Shown in pieces: positions 33,231 to 39,706 of a DNA stretch of 39,706 bases. Position numbers and translations under genes: made by a program. The DNA comes from Victivallis vadensis. Lineage in GTDB: Bacteria > Verrucomicrobiota > Lentisphaeria > Victivallales > GWF2-50-93. The notes under the pieces are model-generated. The model had not been told where the DNA came from, ran no database searches, and was given only the letters and a program-made list of their open reading frames with translations. Each line of letters begins with the position of its first letter. Positions within the stretch are counted from its first letter, which is position 1. The stretch lies in the NCBI GenBank assembly GCA_945883805.1, contig CAMCYE010000019.1, forward strand, positions 1-39,706, read 5' to 3'.

Positions 33231-33896
33231 TCAGAACTCCAGTTCCTCCTGGATGGGCGGAGGGCTGATTAAATCCCTTACCGGGGCGAATGATTTCCTG
33301 TGAATGGGGCATGGGCCGTATTTTTTCAGGGCTTTGAGATGATCGGCGGTGCCGTATCCCTTGTGCCTGTCAAAACCGTATTCAGGATATTTTTCAGCAT
33401 AGCTCATCATGATCTCATCCCTGTGAATTTTCGCGAGGATGCTTGCCGACGCTATACTTGCGGATTTCGCATCGCCCTTGACAATGAATCTGCATTTGAC
33501 AGGCATATCCGGAACTTTAAGTCCGTCAACTAAAGCGATCTCCGTTTCAGGAAGCTGCAATACGGCTCTGCGCATGGCGAGATGGGTTGCACGAAGTATG
33601 TTCAATCTATCTATCTCATCGGCCTGGATTTCGGACACGGCGTATCTGAAACCCGAAATGGAAAGCAGCAAGGTTTTCAGTTGAATACGTTGTTTTTCGG
33701 AAAGCTGTTTTGAATCGTTGACGGCAGGAATTCTGGTTTTCTTCTGGAGAATAGCTGCTGCCGCTACGACGGGTCCGGCAAGAGGACCTCTTCCTGCTTC
33801 ATCAATCCCTGCGATAAAGACAATGCCCTGCTTCCATATCTCGTTTTCAAATGAAAGCAGGGGACTTCTTGAACTGATGTAAAGTTTGTTATGCAA
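33231..33896 (-). CDS. rnhB: Ribonuclease HII
   Basis: A 221-residue enzyme that cuts RNA in RNA-DNA hybrids and starts removal of misincorporated ribonucleotides. The hallmark GIDEAGRGPLAGPV (30-43, acidic D32/E33), DGLKVPD (acidic D124) and ASILAKIHRD are all present, and the length is normal. It follows rplS by 22 bp in the conserved rpsP-khpA-trmD-rplS-rnhB arrangement and ends just before a hairpin. Confidence 0.97.
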   Translation of the reverse strand: MHNKLYISSRSPLLSFENEIWKQGIVFIAGIDEAGRGPLAGPVVAAAAILQKKTRIPAVNDSKQLSEKQRIQLKTLLLSISGFRYAVSEIQADEIDRLNILRATHLAMRRAVLQLPETEIALVDGLKVPDMPVKCRFIVKGDAKSASIASASILAKIHRDEIMMSYAEKYPEYGFDRHKGYGTADHLKALKKYGPCPIHRKSFAPVRDLISPPPIQEELEF

Positions 33897-33918
33897 CGAC
33901 CCCTTGACGGTTCGTCAA

Positions 33919-34269
33919 TCAGGATATGTATTTTTCTTCTTTCAGGCGCGCCGCTTTTCCTACTTTTTCCCTAAGGAAATAAAGTTTTGCACGACGGACT
34001 TTTCCACGTCTGTCAACTTCAATCTTGTCGATTCTGGGCGAATGCAGGGGGAATATGCGTTCCATGCCCTGTCCGAAGGCGATTCTGCGGATTGTGAAAG
34101 TTTCCTGTATTCCTGAACCTCTCCTTGCGATCACTGTTCCGGCAAAAAGCTGGATACGCTCGCTGTCGCCCTCTTTGATTTTTGAATATACCTTTATGGC
34201 ATCTCCGACCTTGAAATCAGTTATGTTGGTTTTGCACTGGCTTACGTTGATTTTATCCATGATATTCAT
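33919..34269 (-). CDS. rplS: 50S ribosomal protein L19
   Basis: A 116-residue protein with the L19 signature ([68 protein letters not shown]). It lies at the subunit interface. It starts one base past the trmD stop, so the two are co-translated. An in-frame ATG three codons downstream (MDKINV) is an alternative start. Confidence 0.98.
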   Translation of the reverse strand: MNIMDKINVSQCKTNITDFKVGDAIKVYSKIKEGDSERIQLFAGTVIARRGSGIQETFTIRRIAFGQGMERIFPLHSPRIDKIEVDRRGKVRRAKLYFLREKVGKAARLKEEKYIS

Positions 34270-34270
34270 A

Positions 34271-34981
34271 TCAGCATTCCTCCGTTTTTATTTTTTTCGC
34301 CGTGTTTATGAGATCCGGCCTGACTTTATTTGTTTTTTTTACTGACTGTTCTCTTCTCCAGCGCTCAATCTCGCCGTGATTTCCGGAAAGAAGAACTTCA
34401 GGAACTTTCATTTCCCTGTAAACCTCAGGCCTTGTGTACTGCGGATATTCGAGAAAATCCTCGCTGAACGACTCAGATATTCCGGATTCCTCCGAGCCCA
34501 GCACTCCCGGCATAAGCCTGACCACTGCGTCAATCACAGCCATCGCTGCGATATTCCCGTTGGTCATTACAAAATCACCTATGGAAATTTCACGATCCGC
34601 CAAGGATTCGCGAACTCTTTCGTCAATGCCCTCATAATGACCGCAGAGGAAAATCAGATGTTTCTTTCCTGATAACTCCATCGCAGTCTTCTGTCTGAAA
34701 ACCTCGCCTCCCGGACTTAGCAGAATCACGCATGAATCGACGGTCCTCAGGCTTTCCACAGCCTCAAAAAACGGTTCGGGCTTCATAAGCATCCCCGGCC
34801 CGCCGCCATAAGGCTTGTCATCGACACTCCTGTGCCTGTCATGCGTGAAATCACGCAGATTCACAGTATTCACTTCAACAATCTTATTCTTTATCGCCCT
34901 AGCGATGACGCTCTCGGCAAAAGGCCCGAAAAACACTTCAGGGAAAATTGTGACAATGTCTATTCGCAAGTCACTCAACAA
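34271..34981 (-). CDS. trmD: tRNA (guanine-37-N1)-methyltransferase
   Basis: A 236-residue SPOUT methyltransferase that methylates G37 next to the anticodon and prevents frameshifting. Diagnostic segments: [11 protein letters not shown] at the start, [26 protein letters not shown] and the knot motif [13 protein letters not shown]. The length is normal. Its start overlaps the end of the khpA gene by 11 bp, and it is followed immediately by rplS. Confidence 0.98.
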   Translation of the reverse strand: MLSDLRIDIVTIFPEVFFGPFAESVIARAIKNKIVEVNTVNLRDFTHDRHRSVDDKPYGGGPGMLMKPEPFFEAVESLRTVDSCVILLSPGGEVFRQKTAMELSGKKHLIFLCGHYEGIDERVRESLADREISIGDFVMTNGNIAAMAVIDAVVRLMPGVLGSEESGISESFSEDFLEYPQYTRPEVYREMKVPEVLLSGNHGEIERWRREQSVKKTNKVRPDLINTAKKIKTEEC

Positions 34982-35315
34982 CCTCTACGGAGAGCTTCTG
35001 TCCGAGACGTCCGCCCGCTCCGCTTACAAGAGAACGGATCGCCATTATGGTTTTTCCATTCTTGCCTATGACTTTTCCCATGTCCTCTTTCGCGCAGTTG
35101 ATTCTTATGACTGTGGAATTTTCAAGTTTGTCAACCTGGATTTTCACGGATTCGGGCTTATCGACAAGCGCCCTTACAACATAATCGACAAAATTACCCA
35201 GGTCTTTCACTCCGGTTGGAGTTTTCCTGTCACCTGAAGGAGCGACTGCGGCTGCGGGTTTGGCAACGCTGTTTTTCTTTCCCCCTCCAAGCATCTGCAT
35301 CAGTTTATTTAACAC
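34971..35315 (-). CDS. khpA: KH-domain RNA-binding protein KhpA
   Basis: A 114-residue protein: a variable basic N-terminal extension (1-38, low complexity with K/A/P) followed by the 75-residue KH domain of the KhpA (YlqC) family, with [14 protein letters not shown] and the RNA-binding GKNG loop in [11 protein letters not shown]. KhpA proteins sit between rpsP and trmD in many bacteria, as here, and act with KhpB on RNA. The N-terminal extension is longer than usual. An alternative later start is possible but no internal ATG fits. Confidence 0.92.
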   Translation of the reverse strand: MLNKLMQMLGGGKKNSVAKPAAAVAPSGDRKTPTGVKDLGNFVDYVVRALVDKPESVKIQVDKLENSTVIRINCAKEDMGKVIGKNGKTIMAIRSLVSGAGGRLGQKLSVEVVE

Positions 35316-35339
35316 GTTAGAAATTCCCTCGGTTTAAAT

Positions 35340-35672
35340 TCAGCTTTTTTTCTTGGTTTTTTCCGTCTTCGCCTTAGGTTCAGCCGCCTTAGGTTCAACC
35401 GCTTTAGGTTCAGCCACTACAGGTTCGCCTTTGACCGCGTGCTTGCGGATGTAGTTGATCATGCTCTGTACCGTCTCTGAAGGCTTTGCGCCTTTGCTGA
35501 GCCAGTATTCTATTCTGTCCATTTCAAGATTTCTCTCGCCTTTGACAGGATTATAGGATCCGACCTCCTCGATGAATTTCCCGTCCCTCTGGTGGCGGAT
35601 ATCTGCGACTACAAGACGGAACCGGGGCTCGTTTTTGCCTCCAACTCTCTTCAATCTGATTCTTACTGACAT
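35340..35672 (-). CDS. rpsP: 30S ribosomal protein S16 with Ala/Lys/Pro repeat tail
   Basis: A 110-residue protein. Residues 1-78 are standard S16 (MSVRIRLKRVGGKNEPRFRLVVAD, SYNPVKGERNLEMDRIEYWLSKGAKPSETV). The last 30 residues are a low-complexity extension with repeated EPKA units (VEPKAAEPKA), encoded by short DNA repeats; such tails vary among relatives. It is the first gene of the cluster, and a promoter-like sequence is found about 105 bp upstream. Confidence 0.97.
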   Translation of the reverse strand: MSVRIRLKRVGGKNEPRFRLVVADIRHQRDGKFIEEVGSYNPVKGERNLEMDRIEYWLSKGAKPSETVQSMINYIRKHAVKGEPVVAEPKAVEPKAAEPKAKTEKTKKKS

Positions 35673-35778
35673 ACTGTCCTCTTTTTAAGCAATATTCTTT
35701 ACTTTCTCACAGAATTTTAGAAATTATTTCCGAATTCCGGCTATCCAAAACAATCAAGATTTTACACACAGGGGGCAT

Positions 35779-35806
35779 ACTATAACGCAAGTTTTAATTA
35801 CTGCAA
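35779..35806 (-). promoter_or_regulatory. Probable sigma-70-type promoter of the rpsP cluster
   Basis: On the minus strand TTGCAG (35801-35806) and TATAGT (35779-35784) are separated by 16 bases, just past the stop of the UXS gene. It would produce a leader of about 100 bases before rpsP. Confidence 0.45.
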
Positions 35807-35808
35807 CT

Positions 35809-36759
35809 TTATTTTCCCAGAATAGATGAAAAATACTCAATGGTCTTCTTCAACCCCTCGTCCAATGGGACGGACGGATGCCAGTTGAGCACCTTTTCAG
35901 CCTTGGAAATGTCGGGTTTCCTTCTGACCGGATCGTCTTTGGGGAGAGGCCTGAAGACAAGCTTGGACTTGGAACCGGTCATCTTAATCACCTTTTCCGC
36001 AAGCTCCAGCATTGTGAACTCTCCGGGATTTCCCAGATTAATGGGCCCGGTAACCTCCGGACCGGTCTGCATCATTTTGACAAGCCCGTCAATCAGGTCG
36101 CTGACAAAACAGAAGCTCCTTGTCTGTGAGCCGTCACCGTAAATCGTGATGTCCTCGTTTTTGAGGGCTTGGACTATGAAATTGCTGACGACCCGTCCGT
36201 CGTTTATCTGCATGCGCGGTCCATAAGTGTTGAATATCCTTACAACCTTGATGGAAAGGCCGAGCTGTCTGTTGTAGTCAAAAAACAGGGTTTCCGCGCA
36301 GCGTTTGCCCTCGTCATAGCAACTTCTCGTACCGATCGGATTCACATTGCCCCAGTATTCCTCTTTCTGTGGATGCATGGCCGGATCCCCGTAAACCTCT
36401 GATGTCGAGGCCTGAAGTATCGGAATCTTGAGCCTTTTCGCCATGCCCAGGAGATTTATCGCGCCAAGCACGCTGGTCTTTGTGGTCTGTACAGGATCAT
36501 GCTGGTAGTGAACCGGGGATGCAGGACACGCCATATTGTAAATCGCATCCACCTCCAGATAAAGTGGCCAGGTGATGTCATGCCTTACAAGCTCGAATCC
36601 GGAATGGTCCAGCAGATGCCTTATGTTTTCCTTCGACCCTGTAAAGAAATTATCGACACAGATGACATCGTGTCCGCAGTCCAGAAGCCGTTCACAGAGG
36701 TGGGATCCCAGAAATCCGCCGCCGCCGGTAACAAGAATAGTCTGATTTTTTTTATTCAC
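35809..36759 (-). CDS. UDP-glucuronate decarboxylase (UDP-xylose synthase)
   Basis: A 316-residue short-chain dehydrogenase/epimerase that converts UDP-glucuronate to UDP-xylose for surface glycans. The NAD-binding loop [10 protein letters not shown] (11-20), the UXS-specific [12 protein letters not shown] and the catalytic STSEVYG (118-124) with Y148-x3-K152 are all visible, as are [10 protein letters not shown] and [12 protein letters not shown]. It is the soluble bacterial form with no membrane helix. Its ATG overlaps the stop of the lipoprotein gene by four bases, so the two are translationally coupled. That link between a lipoprotein and sugar-nucleotide synthesis is unexplained. Confidence 0.93.
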   Translation of the reverse strand: MNKKNQTILVTGGGGFLGSHLCERLLDCGHDVICVDNFFTGSKENIRHLLDHSGFELVRHDITWPLYLEVDAIYNMACPASPVHYQHDPVQTTKTSVLGAINLLGMAKRLKIPILQASTSEVYGDPAMHPQKEEYWGNVNPIGTRSCYDEGKRCAETLFFDYNRQLGLSIKVVRIFNTYGPRMQINDGRVVSNFIVQALKNEDITIYGDGSQTRSFCFVSDLIDGLVKMMQTGPEVTGPINLGNPGEFTMLELAEKVIKMTGSKSKLVFRPLPKDDPVRRKPDISKAEKVLNWHPSVPLDEGLKKTIEYFSSILGK

Positions 36760-37349
36760 TTTTTCTCCTGTTCATCTCTCATTATTTCAAGAACCAAGCC
36801 TTTTTTACTGAACATCACCCTCTTCTTGTGGGTGGCACTGTCAAAATATATCCAGGTATCCTCAATTATGGAAGGCGTCCTGTGCGGGGGGGGATAGCCG
36901 TAGGCGAGAATTACTTCCTGTTTCCTCATTCCCTTCTCCACAGTGCCGGTCTTTATCTTCTCCAAAACCTCCGGTTTTATTCCAGTTGCAAGTTCATCCG
37001 CGTTTTTGACCGTGAAAAGAAGACTGATATAATGTTCCGTTTTTGCCACCAAGATCTTCCTGACAAGGATAATTTTGTATGTTTCCCCTGTCTTCACGAC
37101 CTGAAAAACCACGCTGGCCCTTGTGGCTTCAAGTATCTTGACCTCAGTTCCAAAAGAGAGGATTTTGCCCTTGTGATAGTTAATCTGGAGAATCTCATCC
37201 CTGTTCTCGTACCATATGTTATAGGAGGTGTAAACTTTCTGATCCGGCTTAATATCCAACAGCTTGTTCACGTCCAACGGAGCAGTCGCACATGAAACAA
37301 GAATAACAGCCGTCGCAAGAACGACAAATATATGCAATAGAATTTTCAT
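36756..37349 (-). CDS. Outer-membrane lipoprotein, SmpA/BamE-like C-terminus
   Basis: A 197-residue lipoprotein. The signal peptide ends in a lipobox (LVSC, lipidated Cys20). Residues 25-130 are beta-rich and unknown. Residues about 133-190 resemble the SmpA/BamE/OmlA fold: [32 protein letters not shown] and KGLVLEI, the pattern seen in BamE-type lipoproteins. It may therefore be linked to outer-membrane protein assembly, although the size and extra domain differ from classical BamE. The gene overlaps the UXS gene (ATGA) and is 117 bp from thiC. Confidence 0.75.
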   Translation of the reverse strand: MKILLHIFVVLATAVILVSCATAPLDVNKLLDIKPDQKVYTSYNIWYENRDEILQINYHKGKILSFGTEVKILEATRASVVFQVVKTGETYKIILVRKILVAKTEHYISLLFTVKNADELATGIKPEVLEKIKTGTVEKGMRKQEVILAYGYPPPHRTPSIIEDTWIYFDSATHKKRVMFSKKGLVLEIMRDEQEKK

Positions 37350-37410
37350 CGTAATGATTCTCTTTATTATTGAAAAAAACCTAATCTACCAGCATGCCCA
37401 GTTATTTGCA

Positions 37411-37467
37411 ACACTCCAGCACTCCCGCACTCCAGAACTTCCCCTCTTTGTGCCTTTGTGCCTTTGT
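37411..37467. repeat. Short degenerate and tandem repeats between thiC and the lipoprotein gene
   Basis: ACTCCAGCACTCCCGCACTCC is followed by GAACTTCCCC, a relative (opposite strand) of the tract at 3048-3086. Next comes an 8-bp tandem, TTTGTGCC twice and a partial third, running into the thiC stop. No terminator hairpin was seen. Confidence 0.55.
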
Positions 37468-38780
37468 TACTTATTAATTTCCTGACTCAGGCGCATCGAA
37501 CAGAATTTCGGACCGCACATCGTACAGAAGGCTTCATCCTTGCCCTTTTTCTTCACCGACTTTTTCATCGCCTGACTGCGATATTCGCGGGCACGTTCCG
37601 GATCAAGGGCGAGTTCGAACTGTTTCTCCCAGTCAAAAGCGGCGCGTGCCTCGCTTATGGCATCGTCACGGTCCCGCGCCTTCGGTCTTTTGAGTGCGAC
37701 ATCGGCGGCATGGGCCGCGATCTTGTATGCTATGACTCCGTTCCGCACATCCTCAAGTTCCGGAAGCCCGAGATGTTCTTTCGGAGTGACATAACAGAGC
37801 ATTGAGGCTCCGTAGAAAGCGCCCAGAGCTCCCCCGATTGCACTTGTGATATGATCATAGCCCGGAGCGCAGTCCGTCACGATGGGACCCAGAATATAAA
37901 ACGGCGCACCTCCACAGATTTTGTCTTCAATCTTCATATTCATCTCAATCTGGTCAAGAGGGACATGGCCCGGACCTTCGACCATCGCCTGGACTCCGCC
38001 CCTGCGGCATCTCTTCACAAGCTCGCCGAGAGCTGCGAGTTCCGCAAACTGCGCCTTGTCGCTGGCGTCAGCAAGACAGCCCGGACGAAGCCCGTCACCG
38101 AGGGAAAGCGTAACATCGTATTTCCGGCAAATCGCGAGAAGCCTGTCGAAATTCTCGTAGAACGGATTCTCCTTTTTATGAACTGTCATCCATTTTGCGA
38201 GAATCGCACCGCCGCGACTGACTATTTTCAATTTCCTTTTCATTGCAAGCGGAACATGGTTTCTGAGGAGTCCGGCGTGAATCGTCATGTAGTCTACGCC
38301 CTGCTCCGCCTGTCTTTCCACGACTTCCAGGAGAAGGTCTATTGTGAGATCCTCCGGTTTTTCCACAAGGCTCACCGCCTCATAGATTGGAACAGTTCCT
38401 ACCGGGGCGTCGCTCACCGCAAGTATTTTCTTGCGGATTTCGCAGATGTTTTCGCCGGTGCTCAAGTCCATCACCGTATCAGCCCCGTATTTCAGGGCTA
38501 TCTTCAATTTTGCAATTTCCTCGTTGAGACAACTGGAAAGTCCGGAATTCCCGATGTTAGCGTTGATTTTGGTGCGGAGTATCTTGCCTATTCCGACCGG
38601 CTTCAGGTTTTTATGCCTTATGTTTGCGGGAATCACAATTCTTCCGGAGGCGACGCCTTTCCTGACAAGTTCCGCCGGAATATATTCGTCCTTGGCAACA
38701 AACTTCATCTGAGGAGTTATCTCTCCGCCCTTAGCTCTGGCAATCTGAGTAGTCATTATTTTATCAAGTCCTGTTTTCAT
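37467..38780 (-). CDS. thiC: Phosphomethylpyrimidine synthase (thiamine biosynthesis)
   Basis: A 437-residue radical-SAM-type enzyme that rearranges aminoimidazole ribotide into the thiamine pyrimidine. The conserved N-terminal block ([15 protein letters not shown]), [44 protein letters not shown] and EGPGHVPLD are present. The C-terminal iron-sulfur motif is C419-x2-C422-x4-C427 (CTMCGPKFC), complete. This is the shorter bacterial form. No TPP riboswitch is recognisable in the short leader; instead a palindromic doublet begins about 75 bp upstream. No other thiamine gene is nearby. An in-frame ATG eight codons later is an alternative start. Confidence 0.97.
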   Translation of the reverse strand: MKTGLDKIMTTQIARAKGGEITPQMKFVAKDEYIPAELVRKGVASGRIVIPANIRHKNLKPVGIGKILRTKINANIGNSGLSSCLNEEIAKLKIALKYGADTVMDLSTGENICEIRKKILAVSDAPVGTVPIYEAVSLVEKPEDLTIDLLLEVVERQAEQGVDYMTIHAGLLRNHVPLAMKRKLKIVSRGGAILAKWMTVHKKENPFYENFDRLLAICRKYDVTLSLGDGLRPGCLADASDKAQFAELAALGELVKRCRRGGVQAMVEGPGHVPLDQIEMNMKIEDKICGGAPFYILGPIVTDCAPGYDHITSAIGGALGAFYGASMLCYVTPKEHLGLPELEDVRNGVIAYKIAAHAADVALKRPKARDRDDAISEARAAFDWEKQFELALDPERAREYRSQAMKKSVKKKGKDEAFCTMCGPKFCSMRLSQEINK

Positions 38781-38857
38781 GTTTTCATTTCTTCAAATGT
38801 CTGCGGAACTAGCAAAAGGTTCCTAATGTATCACAATGACGGGAAAATAACAGCCGA

Positions 38858-38918
38858 GTAGGCCAAGCCTCGATGAGGCTGGCTCCCGAATCGGCGGTCT
38901 CATCGAGACCTGCCCTGC
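38858..38918. repeat. REP hairpin doublet beside the RAYT gene, copy 1
   Basis: GTAG (38858-38861), a perfect hairpin AGCCTC-GAT-GAGGCT (38866-38880), a spacer, a perfect hairpin GGTCTC-ATC-GAGACC (38896-38910), then a GCAG-type foot on the opposite strand (38915-38918). This is a head-to-head pair of REPs, the arrangement called BIME in enterobacteria. Confidence 0.92.
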
Positions 38919-38951
38919 TTGATCGTCCGCATGACGCCGCTTTGAATTGAG

Positions 38952-39012
38952 GCAGGCCAAGCCTCGATAAGGCTGGCTCCCGAATCGGCGGTCTCATCGA
39001 GACCTGCCCTAC
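38952..39012. repeat. REP hairpin doublet beside the RAYT gene, copy 2
   Basis: Nearly identical to copy 1, displaced by 94 bp. Its left foot is GCAG (38952-38955), its left hairpin has one mismatch (AGCCTC-GAT-AAGGCT), its right hairpin is perfect, and its right foot is GTAG on the other strand (39009-39012). The two doublets together thus have GTAG at the outer ends and GCAG inside. It ends 40 bp before the RAYT start. Confidence 0.92.
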
Positions 39013-39051
39013 TTAAGTTGCCTAATATTTACTGGAAGTTATATTATTTGT

Positions 39052-39669
39052 ATGAATAGAACGCCTCAGACAATATCTTTTTACAGAAAAAAACTTCCTC
39101 ATTGGGAAGTTGCCGACGGTGTATACTTTGTAACAATTCGCCGTCATGCTTCCATTCCCAAGGAAATCATGGCAAAAATCCGGCAAATGTCCCAGGAGCT
39201 TGAAAATCTTCCCGATTATGAAGCCCTTAATATCAGGAGAAAGATATTCAAGACTATGGAAAAGGAACTTGATAAATCCGACAATAAATGCGATCTGATA
39301 AAATCTCCTATTGCGGAAATCATTATTGAAGCAATAAAAAATCGTGATGATAAGAATATTTGGCGTATGGTGGAATATGTGATTATGCCTAATCATATTC
39401 ATTTATTTTTCCAGTGCGGGTCAAAAAATCTGGGATGGGCAATTCGTGATTTTAAAAGATGGACAGCCTCTCGGATTAATATGGAATGTCCAGATTATTC
39501 CGGAGAACCATTCTGGCAACGGGAATGGTTTGATCATTGGTCAAGATCGTCAGATTTTGATGAAAAGTTCAAACGGTATATAAGAAACAATCCCGTGAAG
39601 GCCGGACTTGTTAAAGATTATAAGGACTGGCGTTTCGGCTCATGGAATCAGAAATATCAGACAGAATAA
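39052..39669 (+). CDS. REP-associated tyrosine transposase (RAYT, Y1/HUH family)
   Basis: A 205-residue single-strand endonuclease of the Y1 transposase family. The HUH metal site is H115/H117 in YVIMPNHIHLFF, and the catalytic tyrosine is probably Y176 in RYIRNNPVKAGLV. The FWQREWFDHWSR block is typical of RAYTs rather than of IS200 transposases. RAYTs recognise a GTAG-type tetranucleotide plus adjacent hairpin in REP sequences and are thought to spread them. Here matching GTAG/hairpin doublets lie on both sides. It is a single complete gene, so it could be active. It has only a weak purine-rich ribosome site. Confidence 0.95.
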   Translation: MNRTPQTISFYRKKLPHWEVADGVYFVTIRRHASIPKEIMAKIRQMSQELENLPDYEALNIRRKIFKTMEKELDKSDNKCDLIKSPIAEIIIEAIKNRDDKNIWRMVEYVIMPNHIHLFFQCGSKNLGWAIRDFKRWTASRINMECPDYSGEPFWQREWFDHWSRSSDFDEKFKRYIRNNPVKAGLVKDYKDWRFGSWNQKYQTE

Positions 39670-39690
39670 TTATCAGTTGTCTTGATCTGA

Positions 39691-39706
39691 GTAGGCCAAG
39701 CCTCGA
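39691..39706. repeat. REP element downstream of the RAYT, cut by the window edge
   Basis: GTAGGCCAAGCCTCGA matches the first bases of copy 1 exactly, including the GTAG foot. The remainder lies beyond the window. Its presence on the far side shows the RAYT is flanked on both sides. Confidence 0.85.

Noticed and set aside
38781..38857. TPP riboswitch upstream of thiC
   Set aside because: The leader is only about 75 bp before a REP doublet and contains no CTGAGA or other THI-box motif.
37851..38861. Long plus-strand ORF opposite thiC (336 codons)
   Set aside because: It is an antisense shadow of thiC, with no start signal and no protein-like pattern.

Overview
This window appears to come from a Gram-negative bacterium of the Planctomycetes-Verrucomicrobia-Lentisphaerae (PVC) kind. 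That placement is inferred, not proven. It rests on a lipoprotein and an ExbB/ExbD motor (so an outer membrane is likely), a membrane-anchored squalene-cyclase-like toroid protein next to ExbBD, a fused receiver/Ser-Thr kinase, many secreted TPR and Ig-like proteins, and intergenic DNA full of dispersed palindromes. No tRNA, rRNA or CRISPR array was seen.

Layout. (1) 1-1266: a VapBC toxin-antitoxin pair with a third, stop-start-overlapped ORF for a small secreted lysine-rich coiled-coil protein. (2) 1267-4583: a purine permease of the NCS2/AzgA type, a 22-unit 7-bp tandem repeat, and a NamZ-type exo-muramidase whose start abuts the repeat. (3) 4618-20869, all minus strand: a 16-kb block of exported proteins read in the order TPR protein, Ig-like protein A, two small secreted proteins, a truncated FN3 fragment, Ig-like protein B, a secreted unknown, an FN3/helical protein, a TPR protein, ExbB, ExbD and ExbD. 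Divergent from it is a 1312-residue membrane-anchored toroid protein (21105-25043). I think this block is a poorly described envelope machine powered by an ExbB/ExbD motor. It has been rearranged internally: in three gene pairs a 5' end (signal peptide, sometimes more) is copied while the rest of the gene differs. (4) 25096-29701: a receiver-kinase fusion, a U32-family protein (RlhA-like) and a Fic protein with its own HTH. (5) 29856-38780: housekeeping genes on the minus strand (thiC, lipoprotein, UDP-glucuronate decarboxylase, then rpsP-khpA-trmD-rplS-rnhB and thrS-infC-rpmI-rplT). (6) 38858-39706: a REP-associated tyrosine transposase (RAYT) flanked by paired hairpins with GTAG feet, the expected substrate of that enzyme.

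Hairpin doublets with GTAG or GGAG feet also sit at 8595-8697 and 14283-14331, and half of one at 1-31. A looser relative with ATAG/GTAC feet lies at 20911-20972. The accessory operon is therefore studded with REP-like elements similar in design to those around the RAYT. The infC gene seems to use a non-AUG start (AUA), and thrS lacks the usual N-terminal TGS domain.
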